From the NCBI RefSeq assembly GCF_000383595.1, contig NZ_KB911581.1, positions 4,248,496 through 4,312,495 on the forward strand: a stretch of 64,000 nucleotides of DNA, read 5' to 3'. Positions 24,458-32,416 of this stretch are shown here, one piece after another. Origin of the DNA: Streptomyces bottropensis ATCC 25435. Its GTDB lineage: Bacteria > Actinomycetota > Actinomycetes > Streptomycetales > Streptomycetaceae. A program made the position numbers and the translations under genes. The notes below the pieces were generated by a model. The model was not told the DNA's origin. It ran no database searches and saw only the letters and a list, made by a program, of their open reading frames with translations. How positions within the stretch are numbered: position 1 is the stretch's first letter; each line of letters starts with the position of its first letter.

Positions 24458-25542
24458 AGTCTCTCTTCCGGACGGGGGACCCCAAGGGGGTCGCGGACCC
24501 TGCCGCACCGGACCCAGCCGACGGCCTCGGCCGCGCCGGGATGCGGGATCTCGACGGGGCGGACGGCGGCGGAGGCCGGGTCGATGCCGTGGGCGGTGGC
24601 GAAGTCGTCGTCGTAGACGCTGCCGAGGTAGCGGTGCGGGCCGTCCGGGAAGACGGTGACGACGACGCCGCCCGGGTGGACGCGGGCCGCCCAGGCGGCG
24701 ACCAGCGCGACCGCGCCGGTGCTCCAGCCGCCACTGACGAAGCTGCCCCGCGCGAGGCGACGGCAGCTGTCGACGGCCTCGGCCGGGCCGACCCAGTGCA
24801 CCTCGTCGAAGGCGTCGTAGGCGACGTTGCGCGGGTGGATGCTGCTGCCGAGCCCGCGCATCAGCCTCGGCCGGGCCGGCTGGCCGAAGATCGTCGAGCC
24901 GGTGGAGTCGACGCCGACGAGGCGCAGCGCGGGCCAGTGCCGCCGCAGCGGACCGATGATGCCCGCGCTGTGGCCGCCGGTGCCGACGCTGCACACCAGG
25001 ACGTCCACGTGATCGAGCTGGACGGCGATCTCGGCGGCGAGCGAGGCGTATCCGGCGGTGTTGTCGGGGTTGTTGTACTGGTCGGGCCAGTACGCCTCGG
25101 GCAGTACGGCGAGCAGCTCCCGCAGCCGCGCGAGGCGGGCCGCCTGCCAGCCGCCGACGGCCGCGGGGCGGTCCACCAGCTCCAGCCGGACGCCGTGGGA
25201 GCGCAGCAACTGCCGCATGGACGGCTCCAGTTCGCTGTCGCCGACCAGGACGACCGGATGGCCGAGCGCCTGTCCGGCGAAGGCCAGCCCGATGCCCAGC
25301 GTGCCGGAGGTCGATTCGACCACGGGGGCGCCGGGCCGCAGTTCACCGCGCTCCCGGGCGCCCAGCAGCATGGACACGGCGGCCCGCGCCTTCATACCGC
25401 CGGCGGCGAGTCCTTCCAGCTTGGCCCAGAACCCGGGCTGCGGGCCGGGCAGGTCGGCGGTGATGCGCGCCAGGGGCGTCCGTCCGACGAGGGACAGCAA
25501 CTCCGGGCGGGCGACGGTACGCAGGACGGTTCTCGACGTCAT
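24454..25542 (-). CDS. PLP-dependent cysteine-synthase-superfamily enzyme, SbnA-like
   Basis: A 362-residue fold-type II PLP enzyme. The PLP lysine is in the segment AAGGMKARAAV, where CysK has NPxxSxKxR. The substrate-binding loop is ESTSGTLGIGLA, and the phosphate-binding loop resembles VGTGGHSAGI. This replaced-lysine-motif and ExTSG pattern is closer to SbnA (O-phosphoserine to N-(1-amino-1-carboxyl-2-ethyl)glutamate) and cystathionine-synthase-like relatives than to housekeeping CysK. It likely makes a beta-substituted alanine building block such as a diaminopropionate derivative. Start ATG 25542 with GGAGACC upstream and ATGA overlap with the previous gene. The exact nucleophile is not predictable from sequence. 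Confidence 0.85.
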   Translation of the reverse strand: MTSRTVLRTVARPELLSLVGRTPLARITADLPGPQPGFWAKLEGLAAGGMKARAAVSMLLGARERGELRPGAPVVESTSGTLGIGLAFAGQALGHPVVLVGDSELEPSMRQLLRSHGVRLELVDRPAAVGGWQAARLARLRELLAVLPEAYWPDQYNNPDNTAGYASLAAEIAVQLDHVDVLVCSVGTGGHSAGIIGPLRRHWPALRLVGVDSTGSTIFGQPARPRLMRGLGSSIHPRNVAYDAFDEVHWVGPAEAVDSCRRLARGSFVSGGWSTGAVALVAAWAARVHPGGVVVTVFPDGPHRYLGSVYDDDFATAHGIDPASAAVRPVEIPHPGAAEAVGWVRCGRVRDPLGVPRPEERL

Positions 25543-26417
25543 GGGCGGTCTCCAGCCTGCGGACAGGTGCCCCGGCCGGGGTCCGCCGCGTCCGGGCGGT
25601 AGCGGTGCAGGGTGCCCGGTCCCGCGTCCAGCCAGAAGAAGGGGTACGGCTCCGCGCACACCGCGCTCACGCCGTGACCGAGGAACCGGGGCAGCACCGC
25701 ACTGCCGGTCTGCGCGAACATCACCAACTGCGTGCCCCGCGACAGGGCGTGCCGCCGCAGCGGCTCGAAGCTCCCGTTGCCCAGGGTCATCCCGGAGACC
25801 AGCAGCGCGTCACAGGAACCGGCGGCCGCGAGCGCGTCGGTGACGACCGGCTCCCCCCACTCCGTGACGCCGCCCTTGAGGTCGCACGGCACATAGCGAA
25901 GTCCGCGCGAACGCAAGGCCTCCAGCAGGGAGTTGACGACCCCGACCACGAGGACAACGGCACCCGCCGGCAGATCGAGCAGCTCGACGACGGCCCGCGC
26001 CCGCGCCCGTGACCTCTCCAGCGAGGTACCGGCCGGCAGGGGGTAGGGGTGTGCCCCGTGTTCCGGTGTGTGCGGGCGGACATGCATCAGATAGGCGTCC
26101 AGTGCGGCGACCCGCACCGGAAGGAGCGGATGGGCGAGGAGCCGGGCGACATCGGCGCCGGCGCAGTCGTCGACCGCCGCGTCCGGCAGGGCGCCGGGTT
26201 CGACCGCGCAGGACCCCACGGCGCCGGCGAGCCGCAGGCTGAGCACCTCGTTCCGGTAGCCGGTGCCCCGTCCGTCGTGCCGCACCGCCTGCCGCGTCAC
26301 GAACGCCACCGCGACACTCAACGTCCTTGGATCCGGGCCGAGTTCACCCGCGAGAGCATGCTCCAGCAGGTTCTCGTACGTCGTGGCGGCACCGGCCGTC
26401 GGCGCGACGGCGGTCAC
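25539..26417 (-). CDS. Rossmann-like DUF4213/DUF364 protein (putative heavy-metal-chelation family)
   Basis: A 292-residue protein starting at GTG 26417 (VTAVAPTAGAATTYENLLE), in GTGA overlap with the ATP-grasp gene. The N-terminal ~110 residues have the DUF4213 enolase-N-like character. The C-terminal half is the DUF364 Rossmann-like domain, with AVVLVVGVVNSLLEALRSRGL and the strongly family-like DALLVSGMTLGNGSFEPLRRHALSRGTQLVMFAQTG. DUF364 has been proposed to bind or handle heavy metals and is often linked to metal-uptake genes; its reaction is not established. Placement between a ligase and a PLP synthase suggests a role in biosynthesis or metal loading. Confidence 0.75.
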   Translation of the reverse strand: MTAVAPTAGAATTYENLLEHALAGELGPDPRTLSVAVAFVTRQAVRHDGRGTGYRNEVLSLRLAGAVGSCAVEPGALPDAAVDDCAGADVARLLAHPLLPVRVAALDAYLMHVRPHTPEHGAHPYPLPAGTSLERSRARARAVVELLDLPAGAVVLVVGVVNSLLEALRSRGLRYVPCDLKGGVTEWGEPVVTDALAAAGSCDALLVSGMTLGNGSFEPLRRHALSRGTQLVMFAQTGSAVLPRFLGHGVSAVCAEPYPFFWLDAGPGTLHRYRPDAADPGRGTCPQAGDRP

Positions 26418-27670
26418 CGGATCACCAGCCCGTCGCGCAGCTCGGCCAACAGCGCCTCGACCTGCTCGCGGGCGCCCGGCCCGGCCGGGTCGCCCACCAT
26501 GACATGGCCGAGATACTCGTTGTTGCTGCCGGCCGATCTGACCTGTCGGCCGGGCTCGGCGAGCCGTACCTCCAGCACACCGGCCCGGTCGGCGAGCGGG
26601 CCGCCGTCCAGTGCTTCGAGGGTGCCCGACGTGTCCGGTACGAGGAAGCCGACGGCGGCGCTGCGCAGTCCGGTCTCCCGGCGCCGCAGATCGGGCGCAC
26701 GGCCGAGGGCGACCTCCACGGCGGCCGCGGCGAGGTCGATGCCGGTGACATGGCGGATCAGTTCGGTGATGCGGTTCCCGGCGGGCCGGGGGTTGACCTC
26801 GACCACGCGCGGACCGGCCGGGGTCAGCTTGATCTCGGTGTGTGCCACGACGCCGTCGGTCAGCCCGAGTGCCTTGAGGGCGTTCAGTGCGGTCTGCTCG
26901 GCGGCCTCGGCGTCGGCGCCCGTCAGGGCGGCGGGGAACATGTGCCCGGTCTCGATGAACGCGGGCGCGCCGCCGACGCTCTTGTCGGTCACGCCCACGA
27001 CGTGCACGGCCCCCGCGTGCGACACGGTCTCGACGCTCACCTCGGGACCGGTCAGCAGCTCTTCGAGGAGGACGGCGGGCACCCGGCGCTGCCCGCGCGC
27101 GTTCAGTGGAAAGTCCGCCAACGCGGCCACCGCGGCGGCCAGTTCGCTCTCGTCGTCCACGCGCCGCACGTACATGCCCGCGCACAGGTCGACCGGCTTC
27201 ACGACCAGCGGATAGCCGATCTCCCGGGCCGCGCGGGCGAGATCGGCCCACTCCTCGTGGAGGGCGAACCGGGGGCCGGGCACGTCGGCGTCGGCGAGGA
27301 CGCGGCGGGTGGCGTCCTTGCGGCAGGCGTCCGCGACGGCCCGCGGCCCCGGCCCCGGGAGTCCGAGGTGGCCGGCGATCCGGGCGACCGTCGGCAGGTA
27401 GTAGTCGCAGGAGGAGATCACCCCGTCGAAGCCGAACACCGCGTGCAGGCGCGCCGCCTCCGGGAGGAGGGTGTCGAGGTCGTTGGTGTCGGCCGTGACC
27501 ACGTTCCGCGCGCCGAGCAGCGGATGGGCCGTGCCCTCGGGGGCCGCGCGCAGGTAGTGGTGCAGGTCGCGGGTGAGGAACGTGAACTCGTGTCCGCCTT
27601 CACGGATGGCCCGTGGCAGCAGCCTGCTCATCGATCCGACCCAGCTCTCGACCACCAACAGATGAGCCAC
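26414..27670 (-). CDS. ATP-grasp carboxylate-amine ligase
   Basis: A 418-residue ATP-grasp enzyme, first gene of the ten-gene unit. Features: substrate domain MAHLLVVESWVGS, ATP-binding lysines in CRKDATRRVL and YPLVVKPVD, the loop VLLEELLTGPEVSVETV, and the metal/ATP site VVEVNPRPAGNRI. The family joins a carboxylate (activated as acyl phosphate) to an amine, as in dipeptide (L-amino-acid) ligases. It starts at GTG 27670 with a strong AAGGGGA ribosome site. The Fur/Zur-like box is about 95 bp upstream. It is likely the scaffold-forming enzyme of the pathway; its substrates are unknown. Confidence 0.87.
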   Translation of the reverse strand: MAHLLVVESWVGSMSRLLPRAIREGGHEFTFLTRDLHHYLRAAPEGTAHPLLGARNVVTADTNDLDTLLPEAARLHAVFGFDGVISSCDYYLPTVARIAGHLGLPGPGPRAVADACRKDATRRVLADADVPGPRFALHEEWADLARAAREIGYPLVVKPVDLCAGMYVRRVDDESELAAAVAALADFPLNARGQRRVPAVLLEELLTGPEVSVETVSHAGAVHVVGVTDKSVGGAPAFIETGHMFPAALTGADAEAAEQTALNALKALGLTDGVVAHTEIKLTPAGPRVVEVNPRPAGNRITELIRHVTGIDLAAAAVEVALGRAPDLRRRETGLRSAAVGFLVPDTSGTLEALDGGPLADRAGVLEVRLAEPGRQVRSAGSNNEYLGHVMVGDPAGPGAREQVEALLAELRDGLVIR

Positions 27671-27763
27671 GGCTCCCCTTTTCGTGCGGTGCGTTCAGGC
27701 GTGAGGGCAGCCCGACGACACCTCCGGCAGCGGAGGCGCCCGGCTTGACATGCTCACCTTATC

Positions 27764-27782
27764 GATAATCGTTTTCATTGTC
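27764..27782 (-). promoter_or_regulatory. Fur-family (probably Zur) operator over the metallophore-type operon promoter
   Basis: The minus-strand sequence GACAATGAAAACGATTATC matches the classical 19-bp Fur box at 15 of 19 positions and stands out as AT-rich in this genome. It resembles the TGAAAA-type boxes bound by Streptomyces Zur more than the DtxR-type iron box. It lies between a possible -35 (TGACAA, 27783-27778) and -10 (TAAGGT, 27761-27756), so binding would block transcription of the ATP-grasp-led operon when metal is plentiful. The identity of the regulator is inference. Confidence 0.6.
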
Positions 27783-27829
27783 ATGTGTGAGGTCGGTGCG
27801 GTGCGACGGGCGGCGGTCGGGGCCCGGGA

Positions 27830-29347
27830 TCATCCGATCTCGACCACGCGGGCCCAGGCCGGGGGCGAGCGCGGTACGTAGTCGGGGTCGTCCTCGCTCC
27901 ACGTGGTGCGTCGGGAATGCCGGGGGAACAGGCCGACCACGGTCCGGCACGGTGGCCGGGAGGCCGGCCAGGGGGTCTGCCCGTCGGTGAGGGCCACGAT
28001 GACGTCGGGCCTCGGGTGGCTGCGGAGCGCCCTGGTGAACCCCGCACGCAGGTTCGTACCTCCCCCGCCCAGCAGGGGAATGCCCTCCGCCTTGCACAGC
28101 GGATGGGCGATCCGGGCCGCCGCGTCGCACGGGACGACGGTGACGAGGTCCCGTCGGCCGCCCACCGCACGGGAGATCGCCGCGACCTCCAGGAGCGCGC
28201 TGCCCAGTTCCGCGTCGCTCACCGACCCCGAGGTGTCGATGATCACCGAGACATGGGGCGGCCGGCGACGCAGGCTCGGCAGCACGGTGCCGGGCACGCC
28301 GGCCGAGCGCCGCGACGGCCGGCCGTAGCTGTAGTCCTCGCCCGCACCGGGCGCGGACGCCGCAGACCGGACCGCCGCGCCCAGCAACTCCCGCCACGGC
28401 TGGGGCGGATGGAACGCCTCCTCCGCCCAGCGCTTCCAGCCCGCCGACGCCGAACCCGGCCGGCCGGTGATGCCCTGCGCCACCCGGAACCGGACCGCGT
28501 CCCGTTCCTGCTCGCTCAGGCCGTGCGCCCCGTCCGCCCCCAGTTCCCACTCCCGTTCCAGACCGTCGGCGCCACTGCCGCAGTCCAGCCACGCGAACTC
28601 GCCCGTGCGCGGGCCCAGCTGGAACCGGCGCAGGTAGTCCTCCATCAGCTGTCCCTCGGGCAGCCCGAGGAGCGCCGGATCGACGACGCCCTCGGGCTTG
28701 ACCAGTCCGTCGCCGAACGCGTCGTCGTTGATCTCGCAGTCGGCGGCGATGTTCATCCGCAGCCGCTCCCCGGGGCCGGACAGCCCCCGCTCCTTGGCGA
28801 CCCGGTCGCTGCGCCCGTGATGGTCCCGCAGAAGATGCGACACCTCGTGCACCCACACCCCGGCCAGCTCCTCGACCGGCCGGCGGTCCACGAAGCCCGG
28901 GGAGACGTAACACCGCCAGTACCGGTCGACCCCCATGGTGGGCACCCGCCGGCACTCGACGACGTGCAGCGCGAACAACGCCGACGCCAGATAGGGGCGG
29001 GCCCGGGCCGCCTGCAGCCGGGCGGCGTAGAGCTTGTCGAAGTCGAGCCCCCGCGGGCCGGCCGCGCGGGGGCTCGGCGCGGAACGCGGGGGCGTGGGGA
29101 CGCCCGTGCTCGCCGGACCGGTGGGAGTCGTTGCCCGCACGCTCGTGTTCGTCGCACCGGTGGCGGTGGTTGCCCGCACGCTCGTGTTCGTCGCACCGGT
29201 CGCGGTCGTTGCCCGCACGCTCGTACCGGTGTTCGTCGTATCGGCGCCGGTGCTCGTCCCCGCCTCCGTGCCACCGCTGCCCGCACCCGTGTCGCCGGCC
29301 ACCGCACCCTCGCCCGTGGTCGCCCCCTCACCCGTGTCGGCGCTCAA
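27830..29347 (-). CDS. Metallopeptidase-like/VWA-domain protein (DUF2201 type)
   Basis: A 505-residue protein. After a ~95-residue Thr/Ala/Gly-rich N-terminus with three 13-residue repeats comes a DUF2201-N-type domain with zinc-peptidase signature HEVSH (His167-His171). It ends in a VWA-like domain (SVIIDTSGSVSD, i.e. a MIDAS DxSxS, then TDGQTPW). It begins at TTG 29347, overlapping the stop of the MoxR gene (TTGA). VWA proteins with MoxR ATPases usually act as chaperone or metal-insertion pairs. The protease motif and VWA domain together are the standard layout of this family, but its substrate is not known. Confidence 0.85.
   Translation of the reverse strand: MSADTGEGATTGEGAVAGDTGAGSGGTEAGTSTGADTTNTGTSVRATTATGATNTSVRATTATGATNTSVRATTPTGPASTGVPTPPRSAPSPRAAGPRGLDFDKLYAARLQAARARPYLASALFALHVVECRRVPTMGVDRYWRCYVSPGFVDRRPVEELAGVWVHEVSHLLRDHHGRSDRVAKERGLSGPGERLRMNIAADCEINDDAFGDGLVKPEGVVDPALLGLPEGQLMEDYLRRFQLGPRTGEFAWLDCGSGADGLEREWELGADGAHGLSEQERDAVRFRVAQGITGRPGSASAGWKRWAEEAFHPPQPWRELLGAAVRSAASAPGAGEDYSYGRPSRRSAGVPGTVLPSLRRRPPHVSVIIDTSGSVSDAELGSALLEVAAISRAVGGRRDLVTVVPCDAAARIAHPLCKAEGIPLLGGGGTNLRAGFTRALRSHPRPDVIVALTDGQTPWPASRPPCRTVVGLFPRHSRRTTWSEDDPDYVPRSPPAWARVVEIG
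29127..29243. repeat. 39-bp tandem repeat inside the VWA gene
   Basis: Copies start at 29127, 29166 and 29205; the third diverges after ~20 bp. The repeat encodes the 13-residue unit SVRATTATGATNT in the N-terminal linker of the VWA protein. Being in frame, changes in copy number would only alter linker length. Confidence 0.85.
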
Positions 29348-30615
29348 CGGTGGGCCCCGTTCGCCTTCTTGGCGCGGGCGGCTGCCTCGTCCGCGCGCCG
29401 GGACAGGGTGACCACGCCGGCCAGGTTCTCGATCGCCGACGGCACGTCCCAGTCTTCACGGCGCAATGACGCGAGGGTGGTCGCGGGAACGACCACCAGA
29501 TCCGGGGCCCCGGTCTCCAGCGCCCGCACCAGCAGGGCCCACGCCGCGTCCCAGCGGTCCTTCTCCGGCCGGGTCCGGACCGCCGCCACCACGCCGTCGA
29601 GCACCGCCTGCCGCAGATCCCCCCGCTCGGGCAGGTCCGCCCCCGCCGGGTCGGCGAGCAGCGTCTCCGGGTCCGGCAGGTCCAGCCGGTCCAAAGAGGC
29701 CAGCAGTTCCAGACCCGGACCGTCGCCCACGGTGCCCCGCACCAGCTGGGAGAGCACGTCGCGCGACACATCGGCGGCGGTCGCGAAGGCGATCAGATGC
29801 AGCGTCATCTCCCAGCTCCGGGGCGACGGCCACGCCCCGCCCCGGCGGCTCTCGCTGGAGGGCAGCTGATGAACGAGCTTGGGCCGTGCGGCCAGCAGCG
29901 CGCACACCGCGCGCCGGGCGAAGTCCACCGCCTCCGGCAGCCGCTCCGGTGCGAGCCGCGGCAGGGTGGCCCGCGGCCAGATCCCCCCGAGACCCCGGAC
30001 GACGACCTCGTGGTCGTGCGTCCACTGCAGATGCACGAACCGGTTGGCCAGCGGCGGGCTCAGCTCCCACCCGTCGGCCGCCGAGGACCGGGGGTTGGCG
30101 GCGGCCACGATCCGTACGCCGGGCGGCAGTTGCAGCGCTCCGATCCTCCGCTCCAGCACCAGGCGCAGCAGCGCGGCCTGGACGGCGGGCGGCGCCGTCG
30201 ACAGCTCGTCCAGGAACAGCAGCCCCCGGCCGGCGCGCACCAGCCGCACCGCCCAGTCCGGCGGGGCCATCGGCACTCCCTGCTCGGCCGGGTCGTCCCC
30301 CACGATCGGCAGGCCCGAGAAGTCGGACGGCTCGTGCACGCTGGCGATCACGGTCGTCAGCGGAAGGTCCCAGGCGGCCGCGAGCTGTGTCAGCGCCGCG
30401 GTCTTGCCGATCCCCGGCTCGCCCCACAGCAGTACGGGCAGGTCGGCGGCGACGGCCAGCGTCAGTGCCTCCAGCTGGGCGTCGGGGCGCGGTTCGGTGG
30501 TCGTGGTCCGCAACAGGGTCAACAGGTCGGCCGCGACGTCGAGTTGAGTGAGGTGACCGGGGATGGAGGGCTCGGAGACGGTGGTGGGCAGGGCGAACGG
30601 CGTGCATGTGGGCAT
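29344..30615 (-). CDS. MoxR-type AAA+ ATPase
   Basis: A 423-residue ATPase. Walker A is GEPGIGKT (residues 65-72), Walker B is GLLFLDEL, sensor 1 lies in IVAAANPRSS, and the arginine-bearing region near NRFVHLQW fits the MoxR/RavA class. ATG 30615 is preceded by AAGGTGA. It is coupled to the downstream metallopeptidase/VWA gene by a TTGA overlap, so the two very likely form one ATPase-VWA machine that remodels or activates a client. The client is not evident. Confidence 0.88.
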   Translation of the reverse strand: MPTCTPFALPTTVSEPSIPGHLTQLDVAADLLTLLRTTTTEPRPDAQLEALTLAVAADLPVLLWGEPGIGKTAALTQLAAAWDLPLTTVIASVHEPSDFSGLPIVGDDPAEQGVPMAPPDWAVRLVRAGRGLLFLDELSTAPPAVQAALLRLVLERRIGALQLPPGVRIVAAANPRSSAADGWELSPPLANRFVHLQWTHDHEVVVRGLGGIWPRATLPRLAPERLPEAVDFARRAVCALLAARPKLVHQLPSSESRRGGAWPSPRSWEMTLHLIAFATAADVSRDVLSQLVRGTVGDGPGLELLASLDRLDLPDPETLLADPAGADLPERGDLRQAVLDGVVAAVRTRPEKDRWDAAWALLVRALETGAPDLVVVPATTLASLRREDWDVPSAIENLAGVVTLSRRADEAAARAKKANGAHR

Positions 30616-30696
30616 ATGGGGTCACCTTGGGGGTGTAGGGGGCACGAAGGCTTCGGTGGGTGCGGCCCGGGAGCGGGAGTGGGCCACGGGTCCCGG

Positions 30697-32187
30697 TCAG
30701 AAGAAGGACGCGGTGCGGTGGCGGCGGTGGTGGGGAGGGCGGCGGCCGGTCTCGGCGCGTGCGCCTCGGGGGAGGGGATCGGCTAGACCGGACCGGTACA
30801 GGCCGTGGACGATCCGCCGTCGCGCGGCCGACTCCAGCTCGTCCCGCAACGGGCCGTCGCGCAGTACCGCCTCGGGACCGAGGAGCCCCTCGACGACGGC
30901 CAGCGCCCCGGCGATGTCCCCGTGATCCAGGCGTTCGCGCACGCCGGACAGACAGTCCGGGCGACGGTGTGCCTCGTCGATGGCCCGTAGACAGGGCAGG
31001 GGACTACCGGTCAGCCGGACCAGCAGTTCCTCCCGCCGAAGCTCGGCCGGGTCATGGTCCAGGGCCACCAGCGACCCGTCGACCAGCCCGATCCGGTGCC
31101 GTTCTCCCCGGCACTCCACGATGCGCGGCCGGCCCGCACGGTCCGGAGCCTCGCCGGGCCCGGACCGTACGTGATCCGGTACGAGCGCCGACGCGACCAG
31201 CGGATGCAGCCGCCCGGCGTCGAGTGCGCCCGCACCGAGCAGCTCCAGGTCGGGCAGCGTCCAGGTCGCGGCGTCGGGCAGGACCGGCAACGAGGTGAAG
31301 GCTCCGTCGTCGCCGGACGCGGCCGTGATCCGCAGCGAGCGCGAGGGCGACCCGCCGCCGCCGAGACCGGCGCGGGCGTCCACGTCCGGCCCCTCGCCCG
31401 CTCCCGAGCCCCGGCCCAGGGCAAGGTCCGGGTCCAGGTCCAGGGCATGGTCCACGGCAAGGTCCAGGAGCAGCCGGCGCCGGGCGCCGTACCGTACGAG
31501 AACGGTCCCCGCGGACCGCCCCTCGGCGCGCAGCACGATCGCCGCCTCCTCCGCCCACCGTTCGACGGCGCAGCCGAGTTCCGCGGCCGGCGTTCCCCCC
31601 ACATCCGGCCCCGGCGGGCGCGGCCCCGGCGGCCGATCCGCTCCGGAACGAGCGCGCAGCTCGGCCACCCGGCGCGCGTCCCACAGGTGGCGGTGCAGAT
31701 CGAGCCGGTACCGGCGACTGGGGCGCGGACGCGGATGAACGCGGGCACCGGGGTCCGAGCGGGATCCGTCCCACACCGCGAGACTGATCCGCTGCCCGGC
31801 GTCCGCCCAGGCGGGCGGGGTCCGGGCCACGAGGTGCACGGAGGACGGGCCGTCACGCCCGGCCACGTGGTACCGGGCCAGCGTCAGGGTCAGACCCGGC
31901 CGCAGCAGCCCGTCGGGAGCGATCCTCGGCATGTGCCAGCGCAGCAGGTCCGGAGCCAGGTGGCGGAGGTCGGCCCGTACTCGGGAGGCCAACTCCCGGC
32001 CGTGGCCGCGCGCCAGGGCACGCAGGTCGAGGTCGACGTCGACGCGCGCGGCGGCGCACGCACCGGCCCAGTCGCCGACGGCACGGCGAGCGGTCGCGGT
32101 CTCGACCATGGAGGGTGGCACGGCGAACTCGCGCACGCGCAACCAGAGGGAAAGGCGGGAATCCCCGTGCGAAGCATCAGTGAGCAT
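30697..32187 (-). CDS. Conserved-looking hypothetical protein upstream of the MoxR-VWA pair
   Basis: A 496-residue, arginine- and leucine-rich soluble protein with no motif I recognise and no signal peptide or membrane helix. The preferred start is ATG 32187, which has AAGGTGA six bases upstream; a GTG at 32193 overlaps that ribosome site. It lies 81 bp before the MoxR gene on the same strand, and the three genes probably form a unit. The middle part has basic, low-complexity stretches (PPGPRPPGPD) and a DLAVDHALDLDPDLALG segment. I cannot assign a function. Confidence 0.7.
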   Translation of the reverse strand: MLTDASHGDSRLSLWLRVREFAVPPSMVETATARRAVGDWAGACAAARVDVDLDLRALARGHGRELASRVRADLRHLAPDLLRWHMPRIAPDGLLRPGLTLTLARYHVAGRDGPSSVHLVARTPPAWADAGQRISLAVWDGSRSDPGARVHPRPRPSRRYRLDLHRHLWDARRVAELRARSGADRPPGPRPPGPDVGGTPAAELGCAVERWAEEAAIVLRAEGRSAGTVLVRYGARRRLLLDLAVDHALDLDPDLALGRGSGAGEGPDVDARAGLGGGGSPSRSLRITAASGDDGAFTSLPVLPDAATWTLPDLELLGAGALDAGRLHPLVASALVPDHVRSGPGEAPDRAGRPRIVECRGERHRIGLVDGSLVALDHDPAELRREELLVRLTGSPLPCLRAIDEAHRRPDCLSGVRERLDHGDIAGALAVVEGLLGPEAVLRDGPLRDELESAARRRIVHGLYRSGLADPLPRGARAETGRRPPHHRRHRTASFF

Positions 32188-32416
32188 CAGCACTCACCTT
32201 GCTCGGACGGGACCCCCATTCTGTCGATGGAGTGAGTAGTCATCGCGGGGACCGTAACGCCACCCCGCCCGATCCCGCACCTGTTTTTTCCCGGTCCGCC
32301 GCGTCCGAGCAGCCCCCGACGTCCGAGTGGTGACCCCCGGGGCACCGGCGTACGGTCGAACAGTGAACGCGGCGGTGGACGGAACCGTTCACCGGACCCT
32401 GCCCTTGCGAAACGCC
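32188..32416. promoter_or_regulatory. Divergent spacer before the DHA2 exporter
   Basis: The 229-bp region between divergent genes contains the only long T-run nearby (CTGTTTTTTCCC at about 32281) and no gene I can support. Promoters for both sides must lie here; no clear operator dyad was seen. Confidence 0.3.
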
